Source of the DNA: Epiperipatus broadwayi
Taxonomy: Eukaryota; Onychophora; Udeonychophora; Euonychophora; Peripatidae
Direction: 5' to 3'
Length of the DNA stretch: 64,000 nucleotides
Assembly (NCBI GenBank): GCA_028023455.1
Contig: JAQFVV010012404.1
Span: 13,687,421 to 13,751,420 of the forward strand
The stretch's first letter is position 1. Each line of letters opens with the position of its first letter. Of this stretch, positions 27,121 to 37,369 are shown one piece after another. The notes below the pieces were generated by a model that was given only the letters and a program-made list of their open reading frames with translations, searched no databases and had not been told where the DNA came from. The position numbers and the translations under genes were made by a program.

Positions 27121-27147
27121 ATTAGTGTGTGTGTGTGTGTGTGTGTA
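27043..27147. repeat. (TA)n followed by (TG)n microsatellite
   Basis: About 80 bp of TA repeats with two interruptions, then a TG run at about 27125-27147. It lies inside the 2.4-kb interior of the LTR-like element. Confidence 0.95.
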
Positions 27148-27487
27148 AGTCAGTATAAGCCAGGTGAATCCTGCATATGTCTCAGTCAAAATTTCTGTAC
27201 ACATCAGAAAGATGTATGTTGCTCCTCATGATCATCACATAGGACATGATTGTTGAAATTAACATTGTACAGCCTAGAAGAAAGAATAGTGTAAGAAAGA
27301 TCACTCTCAGAACTGGAGATATAGTGGCAGCTTCAAAACAGATCTAACAAAAGTAGAAATGTAAATAAAAATATTAGAAGCCATGATATAGAAACAAATA
27401 ATAATTAGCAATTAAAGGTATACAGTTAATTATTAGAGATAAAATGCTCAATGGATGCATTCTACTTTCAAACGGAGGGTGGTGTAA

Positions 27488-29438
27488 TGTACCACTATTG
27501 AATAGTGTCACATAATTTGAAATATTTATATGGAAAACATAAATTAGTTAAAGATTTTAAAAAGAAGATTTTAAAGAAATAAAAACAATGTGAAGACATT
27601 TTATCAATAAATGATTGGAGTAAAACTTATTAAAAGAAATAAGTAAAAATGATGTAGAAAAGGTTTAAGAAAGAAATGTAATTTAAAAATAATTTAAAGA
27701 TTTTTTCTCTCTTTTGAAATGCAGGTCACCAAAAGAGAAATCACTGGGTCATTTTATTTTAATAAAAAAAATGAGAAAAAATCTAGTAGTTAAAGAGTAA
27801 GTAGAAAAAGGGGAAAAAATTTAACTAAATAAAAGATTTGAAAACTATAATTTTCACTTTTCATTTACATAAAGAAAATAAAAAGTGTGTGTAAAGAAGT
27901 GAATGTTGGATTAACCTAGATAAAAGAAAAGCATCTACTGATAAGCAAAAAAAAATGAGAACAGTAACTATAAATGAAAATGATAGGAAATAATCTCAGA
28001 TGATATCTCATCCAAAGGCCAGATTAATCTATGCAAGTATGCAGATTAAAAAAAAATAATGGGAATATAATTAGTAAAATTTGCAAATTAATTAAACTAG
28101 ATGGAAGCAATAACCAAGGAAACAATAAGGAGAACTTGCATAAAAGAACTGAAAATCTATTCATCATTATTAATTGACTCTCTTGATTCTTGATTCACAG
28201 CAATTGTTAAGATTAAAATTTATATTACTACCGTGAAAGAGTTCCAGTGAAGAAAAGGTGGGAAAAGCCATCAACATCCCCAGAATGCAGTTGGGTGTCT
28301 TCATATTCACTGAAGAAGCATCTAACACCATGCAGTGCTAAGCAGTTACCAGACCTGTCTCCAATCTTGTACCTTCATAACACCAGAGACCCTTCATCTA
28401 AGAGTCATGCCCACATAATAATCTGAACTGTCAGGAAAAGTCTATTTTAATGAATGTTGTAATCAGCCTGGAAACAAAACCATTAGTGAAATCCCAAATC
28501 AAACTGGTTGGTAATCCATAGAGCAGGAGAGAGTAAGAAGCCATATCCTTTGAAGTGTCAAGTGTCAAAATCCTAGGTAAATATAATTTCATACTCCCAT
28601 TCATAAGTTGAAGGTTCGAATAAAAAGCTTGGTTAAACTTTGAAAGCCAGAGCAATTTTTAAGTTTTATAATTATCTTTGGGTGCTCCCTATAATTATCT
28701 TTAAATGTTTTCTATAATCATAAATAAGTGTTCCCTTTAATTGCCATATATAATGAATTCTAGTATGTGCATGTTATTTTAGTCTTTTCATAATATGTAC
28801 TAAAAGCTTTCCTTAAGTGATGAGCTATATTTAAAAGTGTGTGTGCTATTCACATTTTTAATGTGTAATTAAATCAATCTTTATTATCATGTATTTAATA
28901 AGAGTGTGCTTGAAACAAAAATATATATTTTTTTTAGGTTAGATCAAAATGTCTTAGAATAAATTATTTGTTTGCTAATTAATGTAGGTCAGTTCTTTTT
29001 AAATAATTAAGCCATTAATAGACAATATTTAGTTAAGTGTAGACACTAAGTGTTCTAGTATGTTTTATTTTCTGTAATTAAGTGCAGAGCTAGCTAGGGA
29101 TTAACCAAGCGGTAAATTCTTTACCTATTGTCTAAGCATGCTAATTATAATTTGTGATTAGCTGGTGCCTGAGGTTTTATCTCAAAACAAATAAAAATGC
29201 TTTGGATGGCAGGGGTTTGAATTTAACAGCCAAGAAGTTCTATAGCCTGGAATGTGGCCACAATTTGTATAGCCTCAGTCTGGTTATAAGTGCCAGTGGT
29301 CTCATCAAACTTCTGTATTTGACTTCTCTGCTTGGAGGCTAGTGTTCTGTGATAATAAGAGTGTAGCTAGAATAGATCAAGATTTAATATTTTTTTTTAA
29401 ATTTATATAATCAGAGTAATCATCTCCCACTCAATTCA
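27488..29438 (-). repeat. LTR-like repeat, right copy (1.95 kb)
   Basis: Partner of 22975-25055. On the minus strand this would be the 5' LTR: its outer end (29438) adjoins ATATATAT and its inner end (27488) adjoins unrelated sequence. Several small deletions make it about 130 bp shorter than the other copy; 72 of those come from the tandem duplication there. Confidence 0.8.
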
Positions 29439-29442
29439 ATAT

Positions 29443-30600
29443 ATATGTGTTAAATGTAACATTGTTTTCCGTAGCTTAAATTTAATCTGCAATTAACAAC
29501 AATAATCTAAATCGCATCACTCTTTTACAAAGTAATCAACGAATGCAAATGGAAATGTCAAATGAATCTCCAGACTAATTTTGGCTGTTTGCCTTTATCA
29601 GTAAGGAGAAGAGTTCTGTACATGCTTATTTCTTATCATTTTATTTCTATTACACCACATATAAATAATTCATAAATATTTTTTTATAACATGTATCTCT
29701 TATTTTATCTATATTGTAGTGTTTTCATTAACATTTTATTCGGATGCGGTATAATTTTAAATTCATACTAATTGTATTAAAACTTATTGAAAACAAAAGT
29801 CAAATATAAAAAGCTATTTTAAAATTAAACTTTAAGCACTTCTGAAAGAATATTAATATTCAGAATGAAGACTTTTACTCGTAAGCAGCACAGATTATTT
29901 TTCAAGCTAAAGCTAAAATATTTCCACATGCTAGGTGATTATATTAGATGTAAAGAAATTAATGAGTTTAAGGAGCAAGTATGCTTTTAGTAATATATAA
30001 TTATATCTAATTTGTGAAATATCCTTTTATATGTATAATTTTGAAATATATTTTGCAAACTTTATGGTTTTCAAAAACAATATGTGTCATTACCACAAAC
30101 AACTCTCAAGCTCTAAATCTCTATAAAGGATCACAAATCAAAACTTAGACTTGAGCCTGCAAATATTTCAGGCTTGAGTTAAGCATTACTTTTTATTATC
30201 AACCATTAAAAACGTTTTATATGGAGTCATGAAAACTAAATTTTAGAAAATAACTAATGGTCTGTAATAGAATTCCTAACAATGTAATCAATAGTAGAAA
30301 ATCATCAGATATTCATTTTATAATAAATGTTCTCAACACTTGATTGCATATATAATATTTTTGTATAATAATAAAATTATGTAAAAATTGTCATGAGTGA
30401 TAGGGATCTGAAGATTTCTGGATGGATTTCCAATTGAGAAAAAAAGAAAAATAAGATCTCTCTATTAGTCATTTGAATAAAAGTAAGGTGTTCAGTCTGT
30501 TGTTTTAGTAGTGAAATTTAATATTGGCAGAAATTAACTTGATAATCTTATTTACTACAAAATTTTTATTAACAATATATTTTTCATTAACTTCTTAAAA
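29443..30600. other. AT-rich intergenic DNA, nothing recognised
   Basis: Only a small imperfect hairpin near 30151-30181 (TTGAGCCTG with a partner CAGGCTTGAG) was noticed. No gene or transposon ends. Confidence 0.4.
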
Positions 30601-30927
30601 TATTAAAACAGGCAAAACTCTCAATACAGTAGTACCACTCAGTGCAAGCCAGAGTAATCAGTGGTTGCCAGAAGGCTTATGCATAACATCCCTATCTAGT
30701 GCCTACTCATCCAATATCCCCAGACTAGTTTCTAAGTTGTGGCTTTCATCAGTGCAAAGCCTTGGATCTGAAAGCACCACACCTAGATCTTAGGATCTAA
30801 TGCAACTCTCTAGCAGTCACCTTTTATCTCTACTTAACTACAAAACTATGAGTCTCCTGGTATCTAGTGATTACTCTGGCTTGTACTGAATGGCACTACT
30901 GTATAGAGAGTTTTTCCTGTTTTAATA
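30601..30927. mobile_element. MITE with about 60-bp terminal inverted repeats
   Basis: The left end, from TATTAAAACAGG through CAAAACTCTC, ACAGTAGT and CCAGAGTAATCA, is repeated in inverted form at the right end, about 60 bp long with few mismatches. The core ends GGCAAAACTCTC...GAGAGTTTTTCC lie inside AACA/TGTT and TTAA, so a TTAA duplication (30603-30606 and 30922-30925) is possible but merges with the inverted repeat. No coding capacity. A second, truncated copy lies at 45120-45372 and a short end fragment at 54020-54052. Superfamily unknown. Confidence 0.8.
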
Positions 30928-32471
30928 ACAGTTATGAGCAAGCATGAGAAATGGTGATCATGTGATTCTTAGAATATTCTTTCTTATTTTTTCCAAACAA
31001 TTTTAAATCCCATTATAATAATACAGTTATTGTTCTGTTATTCTATTTTCAATTTTTTTTTTATGAGACCATTATTTTATCATCAACTTACTATATAAAT
31101 CTGAAAAACTGCAAATTGTCTTGGAACAGTTTTTAATCTAATCAACTGTAACATATCTCTTTCTAAATTTCCATTTACAATTATAGATTTCAATTAAAGT
31201 TAATAGGCCAAATACAGTTAAAAATTACACATAAATATGAATTAAAATATGATCATGATTTATTTGTTTTAAATTAACTGTTATCTTTTATTATTATTTT
31301 TTGTTCAATTCAATTTTCAAACTAAAACTAATGTAGGAAGGGGGTAGAAGTATTCTTGTTAAAACAAAATGAAGTCTTTTGTGTCTTATGCTAATAGTTA
31401 GAGAAGAAGGCTTATTTCGTTTTACTGTTATATTTAAATTTTACATTAAATATAAAAATGCTGACGGGTGAGATCATGTAAATTTGTAAAATTGCACTAA
31501 AGGTTTGTTCGGTATTTATAAAAACTATTGTAAAAAAATTAATTTTAATCAGAGAAATAAAAACCTTGTCATCTAAAAATTATCATAAATAATTTTCGCT
31601 GGCATTGGTTAATTAAGACAACTGATAAATTTTAGTTTGTTTAAAATACTATACCCATAACCATAAATGTTGGCTAATAAAATATTCTCATTGTTTAAAT
31701 TTATTAATATTGTGACAATTGTTTATAAATTGTTTGTTCAACATATTTTGAAGATGAACATTAATCGATCTCTGTTTAGAATTTTGAACAAAAAAAAATT
31801 AATTGAAAAGTTTTGCTTTGATATATGTTTACATTTAATAATAATAATCCATAAGTGTTTTACTTTTAATACTTTATATTAGTATTTTTTTCCATAATTA
31901 TTGATTTAAAATATACATATATTTTTCATTAAAAAATAAGCCGAATAAATATATTTATTTTTATAATATAGTTTTCAGTAGTATATTTTATTCTACGATT
32001 TCATTGATCAATCAAATAAATACTTATTTATCATATAAATACATTGACGCGTATGAACATTATACATAAATAACTATCTATGTGCATAAAATTTGGAGTA
32101 TTTTTGTATTATCATGTAACATTTGTCTTATATAACTATTACCTGATGATATAAAAAAAAAACCTGTTATTCTTGCTAGAACAAAATCTGATATAGAATT
32201 TAGTTTTTTAGTTTTATAACAATTTTATAAACAGCTTCACAAAGTAAAAATGAAGATGCATTGAGATTTAGTTGTGGAGTTTTTAATTTGAAATAATTAA
32301 AAAAACTTGCATTTGTTGGAATCCTAAATTAATAGCATGCTGAATATTGTGCTGTTCCTGCCAATTCAAAGCATGATTTGCATAATTTTCTTAGTAGTTT
32401 AAATACAACATAAAAAATTTGGTTTCCTAATAATTATTATACAAAAAAACTATGGTGTTTTATGTAGCACT
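30928..32471. other. AT-rich intergenic DNA, nothing recognised
   Basis: A 71-codon frame at 31667-31882 has no recognisable domain. No transposon ends were found. Confidence 0.4.
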
Positions 32472-32496
32472 TATATATATATATATATATATATAT
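32472..32496. repeat. (TA)n tract at the left edge of a solo LTR-like element
   Basis: TA repeats that run directly into the TGTAACG terminus at 32497. The array resumes on the other side of the element at 34487, so the element appears inserted into a TA microsatellite. Confidence 0.9.
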
Positions 32497-34486
32497 TGTA
32501 ACGAGCACAGATGACGTTACATTGTTTTTTTTATTAGTAAAATGAAAAGAATAAAAGTTCGCAAATAAAACTGTCTTTTTAAGAATTAAAAATTGAAATT
32601 AAAAAAATCATCTTAAACTTGTATAGATATAAAATCGCACAGATGAAAAAAATTATTAAAATAAAACTTTATTAAAAATAGAAAAAAATATTTTAAAAGC
32701 AAAAATTTAAAAAGATTTAGAGATAAAAATATATCTTTAATTTTGGAAAACATATTAAGTAATCAGAAAATGGAAATGATTGTTTTAATTAGTTATTACG
32801 AGAGGACAGATATGTGTTAGTGCGGAGTCGAAGAAGAAGGGATTGAAAAGACGCACTCTTCAATCCCTTCAGTTTTGCTAAGAAAGAAAGAGAAATGAAC
32901 TATCGTTTTCTACATTGAGGATCAGTTAAACCAAAAACCTCTGGATGGATAAATAAATTGGCCTACAGAATATCAACCCCTTTAGGATGGCATGGGAATT
33001 CACATTCATGGCAAGCAATGGATAATGTTGGACATTTTAAAAATCATAAGAACTTTATATTCACTTGAAAAAATAAGAACTCTAAATTTTAAAACCTTTT
33101 AGTAAATAATGCAATAGAATCCTATCTGACCAAACTAAATTCTTTATTAATAGTGTTATTTGATGTATTTTTTTTTATTTTAAATCATTTCCATTTATAT
33201 TTTTTGTTCTTTAAGTTTTATTATGATTTCTATTTTCTGATAAATTAAAATATATCAATGTTAAACTTAAGTCGGGCGTGAATGGCTGTATAGATTTGTA
33301 AAGATATATTAGGGGAGGGTAATCTTAGGTTATTTGTGTCGTTGTTGAATTGGGTCAATGGATTGGATATATTGGTGTAGTTAGTAGATGTAATGCAAGA
33401 TTCGCTACGGGCAGAATCGCTAGTATACGCCGCACACTTCCGTTTGCCGATGGAAGAAATTATAAGCTGGAGAACGCAGTTCTTTTCTATGGAGTTTTTT
33501 TTTATTGCTCTTCTTGTCAGATAGATGTAGTATTCCTATCTGACAAGAGGCAATTTCTTCTCTTAACTTTTTGTGCTGCCGTATTTCATATTACATTGAA
33601 TACATCGATATATCAGATGGATTGACACCAGTTTGACTGCGAACTTTTAGCCTAAGGTTAAATAGGGATAGAATGTTTTATCTTCAAATGCAAATTTATG
33701 TAGTCTATTCATACTCGACACTAAATAAAAATGCATTAAATTTAAGTTGTTTATAGATGCTTGCATGGATTCGTTATCAGTTAATTCTGTTTTGGGTTTT
33801 CATATTTGATCAAAATATATAGACATTCGATAAATAATGATACCTTATGGTGAGTATCTAAAATGTATTTATTCGGAGGTCTTTTAAGTTATTGGTGTCA
33901 ATGCAAGCATCTTATGGTGAATGCTATTGGGTTACTTATAAATTTCCCTCTGCAATTGATGGTATCAATGATTTTGTATTTTGATCGTTTATGTTTATTT
34001 TGAAATGTTTTTGACTGTGGAATCTATGTAACCGATCTATACTCAACATTTTTAAACAAATCTGTGCGAACTAATAATAGTATAAAATTTAAAATGTAAA
34101 TTAAAAATCTAAAATAAAAGTAAAAATAATGTTAAATGTTAAAGTAAACATATTAAAATAATAAAGTTAAATCTTATATATATATATATATATATATGTG
34201 CGTAAATAAATTTTTGTATGTTAATTACTGGCAGTGGCTTATTTTAGTTATTTTTTAATATTGAAATATAATTAGATAAGATATTATATTATTAAATCTC
34301 TGCTACTCCCTGAGCTAGTGACATGGACTAATGACCGGAATCAAAATTTATAAAAAAAAAAAAAAAATTTTTTTTTTGTTTTTTTACTTACGTATCTGCC
34401 TACTTTATAAATTTTTCTAGGTTCAAATGCCTAGATGGCGCCCTGTAGTGCAGATCACATTAAGTGTTATTCTCCAGATCGTTACA
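32497..34486 (+). mobile_element. Solo LTR-like element, 1.99 kb, inserted in (TA)n
   Basis: Begins TGTAACG and ends CGTTACA; the outer flanks are ATAT on both sides (32493-32496 and 34487-34490). The first 25 bp form a terminal hairpin: TGTAACG at 32497-32503 pairs with CGTTACA at 32515-32521. About 50 bp from the right end is a GGCGCC motif. A degraded homologue lies at 41090-43164, sharing the region near the right end (gtatctgcc.....ctttataaatt) and a middle section. No long frame encodes a known protein; the 91-codon frame at 33350-33625 has no recognisable domain. TG...CA ends and a 4-bp duplication fit a solo LTR; a non-autonomous DNA transposon is the alternative. Confidence 0.7.
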
Positions 34487-34497
34487 ATATATATATA

Positions 34498-34690
34498 TTG
34501 AAATGAATATTTTCTTAGGCAAAAGATATTTATTTCATAACTCATGTTCTTGGGTGTAACCACATTTAATAAAAGAAAACGCTGTTTTCACAAGGTAACA
34601 CTTGCTCTCAACTAGGGAAAATAATTATGTGGTTGTTGTTTGTATCTTGTTAAAATTGAGTTATATTTAAATTAAAACAATATATAAAAT
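34498..34690 (+). repeat. Arm-like repeat, first copy
   Basis: Starts after an (AT)n spacer of only about 11 bp beyond the solo LTR-like element. It matches 35740-35930 in direct orientation (gaatatttt..taggcaaaag, cataact.atgtt.ttggg, then tttaataaa) and 37140-37310 in inverted orientation. A LINE fragment follows it, as in the second unit. Confidence 0.65.
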
Positions 34691-34869
34691 GTAATCTGGC
34701 TTGATTAATTTATGACTTAAGATCATCTCTAATATTAAGTTGTTGTTTTTTTTTAAAAAACAAAGAATCTTCATTCAATGCTAATTTTTACAGTGAAATA
34801 ACATAGTGGTTGATATAAATCTATATTTACAATTTTAAACCCAAAAAATAATCATCCTTGACAGCCAAT

Positions 34870-35450
34870 ATGCATTGTCTGATGTTCTATTTAGCACAAA
34901 CATATTCTCAAAAAAATTCAGATCTAACCCAGTCCAATAGGAAAGGCAATTAAGCTCCATGCTGCCACATAAATATCTGGTGATGCCAGTGTTGTAGCTC
35001 TAAGCTTACATCTTTTGAGCATATTGTGGAATAAGTTCACAGTGTTCTTTGTCATTAGGTTAAACATGATCTTACATCTGATAGACCATAAAATATACAA
35101 CAGGAATATCAACATCCTGATAGAAGGAAAATATCCACTTTTAATACAATCCAATAATGAGAGAAGGGAAGATTTTTGATTGTTTTGTTTTGGTTAGTGC
35201 TTCAATTCTATATATATTGAGCACCAAACAATGGAACAGAACATGAGGTGTGGTTTCTTTTTTTCTCAGACAAAGTTGACATATGAGATTAATTTTGATA
35301 ATCCTTCTTTTAAATAACAGAAAAAAATTGGTTTGCAAAGCTTCCAGGTTGACTTTCAAAACAAAATCCAGGTATATGGACTCTAAGATCCATAATTTAA
35401 ATTTCCTTATTACTTTATTTGTCACCCTCAAGAGGGTCAACTCTGAGTGC
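34870..35450 (-). pseudogene. LINE ORF2 C-terminal fragment (first)
   Basis: Two minus-strand frames, 35141-35440 and 34924-35154, read RKFKLWILESIYLDFVLKVN, LICQLCLRKKET...HVLFHC (a CX2C...HX4C finger) and then LLYILWSIRCKIMFN. They correspond in order to the end of ORF2 of the family 1 LINE at 16860-17260. A frame change near 35150 separates them. No tail or target duplication is visible, so the fragment is an internal piece and not a simple 5'-truncated insertion. Confidence 0.75.
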
Positions 35451-35734
35451 AGCCTTTTCTGATATCAATGTTGATTTATTTATAATTTATACAGCTGGAG
35501 GGCAGATACAAAAGGATAACTCCATTTATCAGACTGAATGGATTGGAATTGATAAATGAAAGATTAAAATTGAATTTGCAAGTTTATTTTAAAATGATTC
35601 CTTATGAATCTGTTTACAAATAACTCTAAGTAATGTATTCAAACAATAATGGTCTGTCTGTGATTATACTCCTACATGTTATATATTTAAGCAATGGTAA
35701 AAGTTGCTTATGTATTGTTAAAATTATTAATATA

Positions 35735-37309
35735 TATATATTAAAATGAATATTTTTTTTGGCAAAAGTTGTTTCATAACTAATGTTTTTGGGAGTAATT
35801 TATGTTTAATAAAATAAAAAAAGTAAGATACTGACATTTTGACAAGATAACATTTGCTACCAACTAAGTAAAATAATCATGTGTTAGTTGCAGAAATAAT
35901 TGTGTCACATGGTTGTTGAATAGTTTGGTTTAAATACAAATGGTTTGCTTTCGTTTGTGTGAAAAAACTCTACCATATGAATGGTAATTTTATTGTTTCA
36001 TTTATGCATTTGTTAATACAAGTAAACTCAAGATCCCATATGATTTTTGCTAAACTACATATGTGGGAAGAAATAATCATTATAAAAAATGCTAAAAGAG
36101 ATTAACATATTACTGTAATAAAAAAACTTTTCAACAAAATTTTTTATTAGCAATAAATAGTGATTACATCCTGATAAAAGAAAAATAAATAAATAAATTG
36201 TACAATAACATGATTATATTAATGTTCTGTTTGCCATCTGGCTAGATTATGTTATGAAAATGCAATTGTTATACACTTTTGTGGTTGGGTAAAATGAAGA
36301 ATTTTGTGTAGAATATGAGAAACTAAGAACTTGTTTAATGGTATTAGCATTTTTAATATAAACATGAATATTTTTTTTTAAAATTGCCTAATCTATAATG
36401 CTGGGTAGGTGGGAGTTGATAATCAGGAAAAGGATAGAGCAGTTAAAGACCAGGTTTCATCAAAGACTTTACTGGAGGCAATGAGCTGATCGTATTTCTT
36501 GATTTTTTTGAGCATTTGATAAAACAATGGTATCATTTGTGGTGGGGGTAATTCCAGAGAGTTTTGCATCTCACTATCCATATGGCATAAAGAACAAAGG
36601 TAGAAAGCTTTATTATTGCAAAAGTTCCATTATGCATGGCATTTTCAAGTGAGAAAATCATGTCAGATCTTATGTTAGAGTTGATGATGATTATATCTTT
36701 CAGTGTTTTAAATCTTGGGCACCTGTGTATAATATGATCTATGGTTTCATCTTCATGAGAACACAGACCACATATTGAGTCAATGCTAGAAAAACCTCTT
36801 CTGTGATAAAGAAACCAATTCATGAGAAGTGCATTAAGATTAATTTTAATGATGAAGTCAAGGAATTTGAGTTCCAGACTCCATCTTTTGAAGTGTGTAA
36901 TGAGGCTTTAGTTGGTTACATTTACGCTGATTTTAAATTTTTTTTTAGCATTTACACTTTATGTTTTAGACACTAGTCATCATATAGACCTCAAATATAA
37001 AAATCATAACCACATTTAACGATCATTATCAAAGAGTATATAGGGATGTTATAAAAAAATTTAAAAAAATCAAATTATATTAAAAAATTATGATTAAACA
37101 ATAAAATTACCATCCATATGAAAGAGTTTTCTCACACAAATAAAAAAAAATCACATTTAAACCAAACTGCAATTACAAGATACAATTGTCTCTACAATAA
37201 CTATGTGATTTCTTTATTCAGTTGAGGGAAAATGTTATCTTGTCAAAATGTCATCAGTGTTTTACTTTAATTTTATTTTATTAAATACTGTTGCTCCTGA
37301 AAATATGGG

Positions 37310-37330
<21 letters not shown>
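35735..37330. mobile_element. Composite inverted-repeat element carrying a LINE tail
   Basis: The left arm (about 35740-36040) and the right arm (about 37080-37320, inverted) share long matches such as TGACATTTTGACAAGATAAC and GGTAATTTTATTGTTT. Between them lies a minus-strand LINE ORF2 end (36480-36910). Both outer edges adjoin TA tracts. The repeat at 34498 followed by a LINE fragment looks like a second, partial copy of the same composite. I infer a foldback or MITE-like element that picked up a LINE 3' piece and then duplicated. The alternative is repeated independent insertions. Confidence 0.6.
36480..36910 (-). pseudogene. LINE ORF2 C-terminal fragment (second), inside the inverted repeat
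   Basis: The minus strand gives RWSLELKFLDFIIKINLNAL, then SICGLCSHEDETIDHIIHRC and VLYAIWIVRCKTLWN. Each matches the family 1 LINE C-terminus (RKWSLEPKLFDFLLKLNLNAL, MCGLCLREEETQDHFLHFC, YAYWCTRC). One frame covers 36533-36823, and the upstream part is also coding-like. The zinc ligands C, C, H, C are retained. Confidence 0.8.

Positions 37331-37366
<36 letters not shown>
37310..37366. repeat. (TA)n microsatellite between two elements
   Basis: About 55 bp of perfect TA. The composite inverted repeat ends on its left and a TGTACC terminus starts on its right. Confidence 0.95.

Positions 37367-37369
<3 letters not shown>

Larger units (their letters stand above)
22975..29438 (-). mobile_element. 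Old LTR retrotransposon-like element (two 2-kb direct repeats)
   Basis: Two diverged direct repeats, 22975-25055 and 27488-29438, flank 2.4 kb. The outer flanks are both AT dinucleotide tracts, giving an ATAT duplication at 22971-22974 and 29439-29442. The inner flanks are different sequence, as expected for an LTR element and not for a random duplication. Read on the minus strand each repeat begins TGAA and ends TACA, the canonical TG...CA. No gag, protease or polymerase was recognised inside; the interior holds a LINE-like fragment on the opposite strand. I saw no convincing primer-binding site. A simple duplication with coincidental flanks is the alternative. Confidence 0.6.

Noticed and set aside
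22975-29438. A plain segmental duplication
   Set aside because: Ends TG...CA and ATAT only on the two outer sides favour an LTR element, although a duplication is not excluded.
33350-33625. 91-codon frame in the solo LTR-like element
   Set aside because: No domain recognised, and the homologous element at 41090 does not keep the frame.
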